6,634 nucleotides of DNA from contig DCTS01000050.1 in assembly GCA_002329645.1 (NCBI GenBank), forward strand, positions 1 through 6,634, given 5' to 3'. The first letter of the stretch is position 1; every line of letters begins with the position of its first letter. This DNA is from Lachnoclostridium sp. UBA1434 (lineage in GTDB: Bacteria > Bacillota > Clostridia > Lachnospirales > Lachnospiraceae). The notes below the pieces were generated by a model, which worked only from the letters and a program-made list of their open reading frames with translations, was not told the origin of the DNA and did no database searches. The translations under genes were made by a program, and so were the position numbers. Shown piece after piece: positions 1 to 5,546 of this stretch.

Positions 1-60
1 TGGAATTTAGTTTTTCATTCAACAATCACATCAGCTTATTAAATAAACACATTTTAATTG

Positions 61-87
61 TTGACAAAAGGTTTATAATGTTATACT
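61..87 (+). promoter_or_regulatory. Probable promoter of the ABC exporter operon
   Basis: A perfect -35 hexamer TTGACA lies at 61-66. The best-placed -10 is TATACT at 82-87, with a short 15-base spacer. A better-looking TATAAT at 74-79 is only 7 bases from TTGACA and cannot pair with it. The two -10-like words form a small palindrome, TATAATGTTATA (74-85). The expected start is near 94, giving a leader of about 60 bases before the ATG at 157. The -35 is seen directly; the -10 choice is inference. A short spacer with a strong -35 would fit a promoter that is weak or controlled. Confidence 0.55.
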
Positions 88-104
88 GTGTTATGAATTA
101 ACAC
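88..104. promoter_or_regulatory. Palindromic candidate operator over the exporter transcription start
   Basis: GTGTTA (88-93) and TAACAC (99-104) are perfect inverted 6-base arms around a 5-base centre. The site starts just after the -10 and covers the expected start point, a position where a bound dimer would block transcription. Exporters of this family are often controlled by MarR-, TetR- or PadR-type repressors encoded nearby, but none lies in this window. The symmetry is seen; the role as an operator and the regulator family are inferred. Confidence 0.4.
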
Positions 105-141
105 CTTGGCAATTATTTTGGTTAAAAATGTATTGCCTGCG

Positions 142-150
142 GGGAGGAGG
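142..150 (+). promoter_or_regulatory. Ribosome binding site fixing the first ABC gene start
   Basis: GGGAGGAGG directly precedes two in-frame ATGs at 151 and 157. It abuts the first with no spacing and is 6 bases from the second, so 157 is the likelier start. It also rules against an in-frame TTG at 106, which has no ribosome site before it. Confidence 0.75.
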
Positions 151-156
151 ATGAGC

Positions 157-1905
157 ATGACGGCAATGCAATGGTTTTATTCTTTCCTAAAGAAGTATCG
201 TGCAAGGATTATATTTGCATTGTTCCTTACCACGGTCACTTCCCTGTCTGCAATAGTAAATCCTCATATATCAGGAGTTATCGTCGATGATGTCATAAAG
301 GGCGGAAGACGTGATATTCTCCCACAGATGATCATAATAATGATACTGGCTACGCTTTTAAGGGCGGTTCTTAAGTACTGTTTCCTGCTTATATTTGAAA
401 CCTCGTCCCAGGACATGCTTTATAATATGAGAGATTATGTCTACAGAAGGTTTCTTATGCAGGATTTTTCCTTCTACAGCAAGAACCGCACCGGCGACCT
501 TATGTCAAGGCAGATGGGAGATATGGATGCAATAAGGCATTTTGTTGCCTATGTAATATATGGAATATACGAGAACGTTATTCTTTTTGTTGCCGCGCTG
601 GTAATGATCTTTTTTGTGGATTACCGGCTTGCTCTTTGTATGATAGCTGTCATGCCGCTGACTGTCTGGACTGTAACAAAGCAGATGAAGATGGTTAAGC
701 CTGCCTTCCACAAGATACGGAAGCAATTTTCCAGCCTTAATTCCTTCGTGCAGGAGAATGTCAGCGGCAACCGGGTTGTCAGGGCATTTGCCAAGGAGGA
801 TTACGAGATAGAGAAATTCAATGCGGAAAATGATGCTTTCAGGAGTGCCGAGCTGAATGCTGCAGGTATATGGAAGAAGTATGTTCCGGTTTTTGAATTC
901 CTTGCAAATGTGCTCACAATCATACTTTATGCGATAGGCGGCATAATGGTTGTGCGTGGTTATATGTCCATGGGTAAGCTTGTCATGATAAGCGGATATC
1001 TGTGGATGCTCAATCAGCCCTTAAGACAGGCGGGATGGCTTGCCAATGATGTTCAGCGCTTTGTGACCTCGGTTGAGAAGGTGTATTCCACTATTGTTGT
1101 TGAGCCTGCAATCATTGAGCCAATTGATCCCGTGATTATCAACAGGTTTAAGGGAGATATATGCTTTACCAATGTAAGCTACCGTTATGACAAGGAAGTA
1201 ATCCTGAATAATATCAGCTTCAGGGCTAAGCCCGGCCAGACCATAGGCATCATAGGAGCCACCGGTTCGGGAAAAACCACCATGATGAATTTACTTTGCC
1301 GCTTTTATGACGTATCGGATGGTGAGATTACAATAGACGGCATTAATGTAAAGAAGCTGGGGCTTCATTGCCTCAGGGATAATATCGGGATGGCAATGCA
1401 GGATGTATTCCTGTTTTCAGATACCATAGAGGGCAATATTGCTTACGGAAGGCCTGATTGCAGCTTCGACGAGGTAAAGGATGCAGCTGTTATGGCGGAT
1501 GCCCATGATTTTATTATGGAGATGCCTGAGGGCTATGATACCATAATAGGAGAGCGCGGTGTAGGCCTGTCGGGAGGGCAGAAGCAGAGGATATCCCTGG
1601 CGAGAGCATTGCTTAAGGATCCGTCCATTCTAATACTGGATGATACCACCTCGGCTGTGGATATGGAGACGGATGCCAGCATAAGGGAACATTTAAGCAG
1701 CATCAGCGGTAAATGCACAACCTTTATTATAACCCACCGCATTTCCTCAATAAAGGATGCGGACCGGATTCTGGTGCTGGATAAGGGATGCATCGTTGAA
1801 TCGGGCAGCCATGAGGAACTGCTTGATAAAAAAGGCTATTATTATACCGTATTCAATCATCAGTACGGTGATTTCGAAGGAGGTAAGGGTAATGGCAAGG
1901 AATAA
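157..1905 (+). CDS. ABC exporter half-transporter, degenerate-site subunit (BmrC/TM287-like)
   Basis: This is a 582-residue exporter half. The N-terminal membrane domain has about six hydrophobic segments (roughly residues 16-36, 55-80, 131-152, 155-177, 245-268 and 274-292). The ATPase domain follows: A-loop Tyr344, Walker A GATGSGKT (367-374), Q-loop Gln415, LSGGQ (471-475), Walker B ILILDD (491-496), D-loop SAVD (499-502) and H-loop His527. The residue after Walker B, normally the catalytic Glu, is Asp496, as in the degenerate subunits of heterodimeric exporters such as TM287 and BmrC. It should pair with the product of the next gene, whose start overlaps this one by 14 bases, to form one ATP-driven efflux pump in the cytoplasmic membrane. 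The substrate cannot be read from sequence; drug or lipid export is the family norm. The start at 157 follows the ribosome site; 151 is possible. Confidence 0.93.
   Translation: MTAMQWFYSFLKKYRARIIFALFLTTVTSLSAIVNPHISGVIVDDVIKGGRRDILPQMIIIMILATLLRAVLKYCFLLIFETSSQDMLYNMRDYVYRRFLMQDFSFYSKNRTGDLMSRQMGDMDAIRHFVAYVIYGIYENVILFVAALVMIFFVDYRLALCMIAVMPLTVWTVTKQMKMVKPAFHKIRKQFSSLNSFVQENVSGNRVVRAFAKEDYEIEKFNAENDAFRSAELNAAGIWKKYVPVFEFLANVLTIILYAIGGIMVVRGYMSMGKLVMISGYLWMLNQPLRQAGWLANDVQRFVTSVEKVYSTIVVEPAIIEPIDPVIINRFKGDICFTNVSYRYDKEVILNNISFRAKPGQTIGIIGATGSGKTTMMNLLCRFYDVSDGEITIDGINVKKLGLHCLRDNIGMAMQDVFLFSDTIEGNIAYGRPDCSFDEVKDAAVMADAHDFIMEMPEGYDTIIGERGVGLSGGQKQRISLARALLKDPSILILDDTTSAVDMETDASIREHLSSISGKCTTFIITHRISSIKDADRILVLDKGCIVESGSHEELLDKKGYYYTVFNHQYGDFEGGKGNGKE
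1877..1884 (+). promoter_or_regulatory. Ribosome binding site fixing the second ABC gene start
   Basis: AAGGAGGT, nearly a full anti-16S match, lies inside the 3' end of the first ABC gene, 7 bases before the ATG at 1892. It decides the start over an in-frame ATG at 1757, which would add 45 residues lying wholly within the upstream gene. Confidence 0.88.
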
Positions 1906-3679
1906 ATATGATATAGATGAGACCCTGCAGACTGAATTCAATTCAGCACATCTTAAGCGCCTGGCTACTTATATCAAGCCATACCGCAGGGATATGGCCA
2001 TAACCATACTGCTTACCACCATAGCCTCCGCCTTAAGCATGCTTACTCCCAGAATCCTTATGGTCATATTGGACGATTTCATTCCCGGGGGCAAGATAAA
2101 GGAAATTGTGCTGATAAGTCTGGCTCTTCTCATTATATATCTGGTCATATCCATAGTCATAAAGCTTAAGATTGCAATAACCTCAAGGCTTGGGCAGAAT
2201 ATCATATATACAATACGAAGCGATATCTTCAACCATTTGCAGGAGCTGCCCTTTTCCTATTATGATGACAAGCCCCACGGGAAGATTCAGGTCAGGGTGG
2301 TAAACTACGTTAACAGCCTGAGCGATCTTTTGTCCAACGGAATTGTCAATACCATAACCGAGCTGTTCAGCCTGTTTTTCATTGTGGGCTTTATGCTTTC
2401 CATAAATATCAGGTTATCCCTGATCTGTCTGGCGGGGCTTCCCGTCCTGATGATATTAATTTTCATAATAAAGAAAAAGCAGAGGGTAGCCTGGCAGAAG
2501 CTCAGCAACAAGTCCTCCAATCTTAATGCCTATATTGCGGAAAGCATCAACGGCATACGGGTGACCCAAAGCTTCACCAGGGAAACGGAGAATACCAATA
2601 TATTCAACAGGTTAAGCAACGAATACAGAAGGGCATGGATGAAGGGTGTCAAGCTTAATTTCCTGCTCTGGCCTGCTATTAATAATATCTCCACATGGAC
2701 CTCCGCAGCAGTATATGTCGTAGGTATTGCCTGGCTGGATAAGGGCATGGAGGGGATAACGGTCGGTGTCATTACGGCAATGATCGGCTATATAGGGCGT
2801 TTCTGGGCGCCTGTAAATACCCTGGCCGGCTTCTATAACTCCATACTTAATGCAGTGTCCTACCTGGAGAGGATATTCCAGACAATTGACGAGCCGGTGC
2901 TTGTAAAGGACAGCGAGGGAGCCATAGCAATGCCTCCCATAAAGGGTGATGTGGAGTTTAAGGATGTATGCTTCAGTTATGAGGATGGTGTTCCGGTGCT
3001 TAACAATATCAGCTTCAGAGCTGCCGCAGGGGATTCCATTGCAATCGTCGGACCTACGGGGGCAGGCAAAACCACCATAATCAACCTTATCAGCCGTTTC
3101 TACAACCTGAATTCCGGATGCATAACCATTGACGGAATTGATATAAGCACAGTGCAGATCAAATCCTTACGTAAGCAGATGGGCGTAATGCTGCAGGACA
3201 GCTTCCTGTTCTCAGGAACGATTATGGAGAATATCAGGTATGGAAATATGGAGGCTACGGATGAGATGGTGATAGAAGCTGCCAAAACCGTCAGAGCCCA
3301 TGACTTTATAACAGAGCTTGAAAACGGATATAATACAGAGGTTAACGAGAGGGGCACAAGGCTGTCGGTAGGACAGAGGCAGCTTATAAGCTTTGCCAGG
3401 GCATTGCTGGCAAACCCCAGGATACTTATACTAGACGAGGCCACCTCAAGCATAGATACGGAAACTGAGATCCTCCTGCAGGAGGGTCTTGCCAGGCTTT
3501 TAAAGGGGCGAACCTCCTTCATAATAGCCCATCGATTGTCCACAATTAAGAATGCAACCTGTATAATGTATGTGGATAATGGGCAAATTATTGAGATGGG
3601 AACTCATGAGGAGCTGATTGATAAGAAGGGCTTATACTGCGAGCTTTACAGATCCCAGTACAAGTTTCTTGAAAAGTAA
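1892..3679 (+). CDS. ABC exporter half-transporter, catalytic subunit (BmrD/TM288-like)
   Basis: This is a 595-residue exporter half. A charged N-terminal stretch (1-33) leads into about six membrane segments (roughly 34-62, 71-95, 151-172, 173-195, 258-283 and 287-312). The ATPase domain has A-loop Tyr363, Walker A GPTGAGKT (387-394), Q-loop Gln435, a variant signature LSVGQ (491-495), Walker B ILILDE with catalytic Glu516, and H-loop His547. The intact Glu with an altered signature is the mirror image of the upstream gene. In a head-to-tail dimer, this subunit's Walker A and B face the partner's normal LSGGQ (active site), while its LSVGQ faces the partner's Asp496 (degenerate site). The gene overlaps its partner by 14 bases, so the two are probably translationally coupled. 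No terminator is obvious after the stop. The exporter assignment is firm; the substrate is unknown. Confidence 0.94.
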   Translation: MARNKYDIDETLQTEFNSAHLKRLATYIKPYRRDMAITILLTTIASALSMLTPRILMVILDDFIPGGKIKEIVLISLALLIIYLVISIVIKLKIAITSRLGQNIIYTIRSDIFNHLQELPFSYYDDKPHGKIQVRVVNYVNSLSDLLSNGIVNTITELFSLFFIVGFMLSINIRLSLICLAGLPVLMILIFIIKKKQRVAWQKLSNKSSNLNAYIAESINGIRVTQSFTRETENTNIFNRLSNEYRRAWMKGVKLNFLLWPAINNISTWTSAAVYVVGIAWLDKGMEGITVGVITAMIGYIGRFWAPVNTLAGFYNSILNAVSYLERIFQTIDEPVLVKDSEGAIAMPPIKGDVEFKDVCFSYEDGVPVLNNISFRAAAGDSIAIVGPTGAGKTTIINLISRFYNLNSGCITIDGIDISTVQIKSLRKQMGVMLQDSFLFSGTIMENIRYGNMEATDEMVIEAAKTVRAHDFITELENGYNTEVNERGTRLSVGQRQLISFARALLANPRILILDEATSSIDTETEILLQEGLARLLKGRTSFIIAHRLSTIKNATCIMYVDNGQIIEMGTHEELIDKKGLYCELYRSQYKFLEK

Positions 3680-3731
3680 TTAAGGTATGGACAAAAGTAA
3701 AATATAAGCCCGGATAAAATGCATTTTGATA

Positions 3732-3760
3732 TTGGACAATCAGGCCAAATATGCTATCAT
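3732..3760 (+). promoter_or_regulatory. Extended -10 promoter of the lipoprotein gene
   Basis: A -35-like TTGGAC (3732-3737) is followed after exactly 17 bases by TATCAT (3755-3760), preceded by TG at 3752-3753 in the extended -10 position. The expected start is near 3767, giving a leader of about 50 bases. Together with the 136-base gap after the exporter genes, this suggests the lipoprotein gene is transcribed on its own, though no terminator separates the units and readthrough is possible. A 12-base palindrome, AAAATGCATTTT (3716-3727), lies just upstream; its role is unknown. Confidence 0.55.
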
Positions 3761-3815
3761 GTTAAATGTATTAAACATATAACAGTCATTTATCTGGGAC
3801 TTGGAGCGTGATATT

Positions 3816-4319
3816 ATGAGAAGGATAGCCGCATTACTGATATTGGTTTTTGCAATTGGTACTTTATCGGGATGCAAAGACAACAGCAAGGAGACAAATT
3901 TCATTCCTACACCGATTCCGCCTGATTTTACCGAGGAATATTCGGATGTGCCCAGCGAAGAGGAAATATTAGAATATAACCCTGACGATTCGGAAGCAAG
4001 CTCGGGAGAAGAGGACGAGGAGCCGTTATATACGGGGAAAACCATTGAAAAATATGTTAAGCTCAATAATTACGGTGCGACATTGAATGTCAGGAATAAG
4101 CCGTCAATGGAAAGCGACGTCGTCGGCTATCTGGTGCATACGGAAAAAATCAATGTTATTGAGATAAAGGACGGATGGGCAAGCTTTGTGTATCACAATG
4201 AAATATGCTATGTAAGCGAGGATTATCTTGTGGACTGGAAGCCCCCGTATCTTTCTCCTCCTACGCCCACGCCTACACCTGAACCTTCCCCAACGCCTAC
4301 TCCGAAGGCATCCCGTTAA
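3816..4319 (+). CDS. Small surface lipoprotein with one bacterial SH3 domain and Pro-Thr tail
   Basis: This 167-residue product starts with a lipoprotein signal peptide: MRR, a hydrophobic core (4-16), then lipobox LSGC with the lipidated Cys at 20. A Pro-rich, strongly acidic linker follows (about 30-70, with runs of Glu and Asp). Residues about 80-139 form one SH3b-type domain, recognisable from YVKL, LNVRNKPS (90-97), VVGYL, the DGW motif ending at Trp121 and a C-terminal CYVSEDYL. Such domains often bind cell-wall peptidoglycan. The C-terminal end (143-167) is a Pro-Thr-Ser repeat like wall-spanning linkers. It is probably anchored on the outer face of the membrane, with the domain reaching into the wall. 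No catalytic domain is present. The ATG at 3816 is chosen because it gives a normal signal peptide; a weak TTGGAG site lies 9 bases upstream. An in-frame TTG at 3801 is less likely. The exact function is unknown. Confidence 0.88.
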   Translation: MRRIAALLILVFAIGTLSGCKDNSKETNFIPTPIPPDFTEEYSDVPSEEEILEYNPDDSEASSGEEDEEPLYTGKTIEKYVKLNNYGATLNVRNKPSMESDVVGYLVHTEKINVIEIKDGWASFVYHNEICYVSEDYLVDWKPPYLSPPTPTPTPEPSPTPTPKASR

Positions 4320-4326
4320 GATACGG

Positions 4327-4359
4327 CACCTTTATATATGATTAATTGCTATAAAGGTG
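4327..4359. terminator. Stem-loop after the lipoprotein gene; possible 3' end, not a classic terminator
   Basis: CACCTTTATA (4327-4336) and TATAAAGGTG (4350-4359) are perfect 10-base inverted arms around a 13-base loop, starting 8 bases after the lipoprotein stop codon. Position and symmetry suggest a transcript 3' end. However, the stem is AT-rich and no T run follows on either strand, so intrinsic termination is doubtful. It may instead be a 3'-protecting hairpin or a processing site. Confidence 0.35.
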
Positions 4360-4378
4360 TGTATGAACTTAAGCATAG

Positions 4379-4464
4379 ATGTCATTGTGACATAGGTGTA
4401 TAATACGCAAAAGGCGTATAGAGATAATGTGTATTATATACGTCTTAGTATTTAATACGTATAT
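4379..4464. repeat. Cluster of short inverted repeats between convergent genes
   Basis: Four further symmetrical elements follow one another: ATGTCA/TGACAT (4379-4384, 4388-4393), ATACGC/GCGTAT (4403-4408, 4414-4419), ATAAT/ATTAT (4424-4428, 4433-4437) and ATATACG/CGTATAT (4436-4442, 4458-4464). The words ATACG and CGTAT recur in both orientations. A TATAAT at 4399-4404 has no good -35. The block fills most of the 147 bases between the lipoprotein stop (4319) and the lysR-type stop (4467). No open frame or T-tract terminator was found. It could be the remains of a small intergenic repeat element or overlapping 3'-end structures for both genes. Confidence 0.45.
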
Positions 4465-4466
4465 GC

Positions 4467-5363
4467 TTAAGGAGAAGTGTCGCTGCGGATATGGGAGATG
4501 AATTTACGCATGGAATCTGAGAGGAAGGTATTCTGCATGTAGCAGAAGCCAACCTCTCTTTTATTTACAGGCTTCTTAAGAGGTATGCTGACCAGTTGAC
4601 CCCGGGCAAGCTCATCGGCTATGAACTCCTTCACCACACAGGCTATGCCAAGGCCCGTTTTTGCAAATTCAATAAGAAGATCCATGCTGCTTACCTCAAG
4701 GACCTGCTTTAATTCTATATGGTTTGTCTTAAAATAATCCTCGATATATTTCCGGGATATATTTTCTTCATCCAGCAGCATGATATTGGCACGGGAAAAA
4801 ATGTCCTGGTCTCCCTCACGCAGCCTTAAGTTATCCAGATAGCCGGGACTTGCCGCAAAAATATCCTCTATCATCCCAATCCTATGGAAGACATAATCCC
4901 TGGGATTAAGCGGCTTTGCAACCAACCCTATGTCCAGCACACCTTCGGAAAGGCCCTTCAGCGTATGGGTAGTCGACTGGATGTCTATGGTTATCCTTAT
5001 ATGCGGGTTCTCGCTCACAAATTGCTTAAGGCATGGAAGCAGCAGGTATTTGCACAGGGTTGCGCTTACGCCTATCCTGAGATAACCTATACCCAGATCC
5101 TGTATTCTTTTGAGGGCATCCTCACCCTGCTTCAGGGCGTCGAAGGCTTTAAGAGTATGCTCGTATAAAAGCTCTCCCTCTCTCGTCAGCTTTACACCTC
5201 TTGAGCTTCGGACAAAGAGTGTAGTGCCGAGGTCGGCCTCCAGGGTGGAGATTGCCTTGCTTACTGCCGGCTGACTTATGAAGAGCTGGTTTGCAGCCCT
5301 TGAGATGCTGCCTGCACCGGCGACGCAATTAAATACATGGTAGAGTGAGAGGTTTTGCTCCAT
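4467..5363 (-). CDS. LysR-type transcriptional regulator, probable regulator of leuB
   Basis: This 298-residue protein has the normal LysR-family length. The N-terminal winged helix-turn-helix is clear: helix-turn-helix about residues 19-41 (SISRAANQLFISQPAVSKAI), then the wing with LFVRSSRGVKLTREGE (49-64). A linker helix (about 65-90) leads to the substrate-binding effector domain (about 92-295), which begins GYLRIGVS and includes the GLGIACVV strand (237-244). Such proteins bind DNA as tetramers and respond to a small ligand that cannot be read from sequence. The ATG is preceded on the minus strand by GGAAGGAG (5371-5378 on the plus strand) at 7 bases. The gene is divergent from leuB and shares a 183-base control region holding a LysR-type palindrome, so control of leuB and of itself is likely. 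A branched-chain amino acid intermediate is a reasonable but untested ligand guess. Confidence 0.93.
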   Translation of the reverse strand: MEQNLSLYHVFNCVAGAGSISRAANQLFISQPAVSKAISTLEADLGTTLFVRSSRGVKLTREGELLYEHTLKAFDALKQGEDALKRIQDLGIGYLRIGVSATLCKYLLLPCLKQFVSENPHIRITIDIQSTTHTLKGLSEGVLDIGLVAKPLNPRDYVFHRIGMIEDIFAASPGYLDNLRLREGDQDIFSRANIMLLDEENISRKYIEDYFKTNHIELKQVLEVSSMDLLIEFAKTGLGIACVVKEFIADELARGQLVSIPLKKPVNKREVGFCYMQNTFLSDSMRKFISHIRSDTSP

Positions 5364-5401
5364 ATGAAGGCTCCTTCCATAATAAAACCCATGATTTTAG
5401 A

Positions 5402-5418
5402 TATAACTTGAAGTTATA
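5402..5418. promoter_or_regulatory. Perfect 17-base palindrome, probable LysR-type operator
   Basis: TATAACTTGAAGTTATA has 8-base perfect arms around a central G at 5410. It contains the T-N11-A pattern (T5404, A5416) with the ATAA/TTAT ends typical of LysR-family recognition sites. Its centre is about 65 bases before the expected leuB start (near 5475), the usual place for the recognition site of an activating LysR protein, and 47 bases before the regulator's own ATG, where binding could also repress the regulator. The palindrome and spacing are seen; binding is inferred. Confidence 0.7.
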
Positions 5419-5439
5419 ATAACTATCATTAATATGTAT

Positions 5440-5468
5440 TTTAATTATAATCCAAAATATGCTACAAT
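5440..5468 (+). promoter_or_regulatory. Probable leuB promoter with weak -35 and extended -10
   Basis: TACAAT (5463-5468) preceded by TGC (5460-5462) makes a good extended -10. The matching -35 position, 17 bases upstream, holds only TTTAAT (5440-5445). A poor -35 is common at promoters that need an activator. The -10 resembles the one before the lipoprotein gene (TATGCTACAAT versus TATGCTATCAT). A 6-base inverted pair TATTTT/AAAATA (5437-5442, 5454-5459) overlaps the -35 region and could be a weaker activator site. An alternative TATAAT at 5446-5451 lacks a -35. Confidence 0.5.
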
Positions 5469-5480
5469 TGCAACAGATAA

Positions 5481-5509
5481 ATAAATGCGCAAGCGCATTT
5501 ATGCGCATT
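5481..5509. promoter_or_regulatory. GC-core palindrome plus third half-site in the leuB leader
   Basis: ATAAATGCGC (5481-5490) and GCGCATTTAT (5493-5502) are perfect 10-base inverted arms separated by only AA. A further GCGCATT (5503-5509) repeats the right-hand copy (5493-5499) exactly 10 bases on, one DNA helix turn. The block sits just after the expected leuB start point and 24 bases before its GGAGG. It could be an operator for a second DNA-binding protein, or an RNA hairpin at the 5' end of the message. No anti-ribosome-site sequence and no T run are present, so simple translational sequestration or termination is not supported. Confidence 0.5.
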
Positions 5510-5546
5510 GGACAATCACAACAATCTATAATCGGAGGATATTAGG

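Noticed and set aside
1..60. The end of an upstream gene (an in-frame stop TAA at 40-42 after 13 codons open from the window edge).
   Set aside because: Thirteen codons without a recognisable family signature are too few to call a gene; the stretch is AT-rich and otherwise featureless.
1757..1891. An upstream in-frame ATG that would lengthen the second ABC protein by 45 residues.
   Set aside because: The extension lies inside the first ABC gene, has no ribosome site and no family-like sequence; AAGGAGGT before 1892 fixes the shorter start.
3100..3543. A 147-codon open frame on the minus strand within the second ABC gene.
   Set aside because: It lies wholly opposite conserved ATPase motifs and has no recognisable protein features of its own; it is a by-product of the coding strand.
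4403..4464. A CRISPR-like or tandem repeat array.
   Set aside because: The repeated words are only 5-7 bases, spacing is irregular and there are no conserved repeat units with unique spacers.
4884..5168. A 94-codon plus-strand frame opposite the LysR gene.
   Set aside because: It overlaps a well-supported LysR coding region and shows no family signature or ribosome site.
5507..5518. A 12-base word ATTGGACAATCA shared with the lipoprotein promoter region (3731-3742).
   Set aside because: About one such 12-base match is expected by chance in a window of this size, and its position relative to the -10 differs between the two sites.
5527..5532. TATAAT with TTGGAC (5508-5513) upstream, resembling a promoter right before leuB.
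   Set aside because: The spacer is only 13 bases, and the start would fall on the GGAGG, leaving no usable ribosome site.
5364..5546. A T-box leader or CodY site before leuB.
   Set aside because: The stretch is short for a T-box, with no recognisable T-box motif or terminator, and no good match to the CodY consensus was found.
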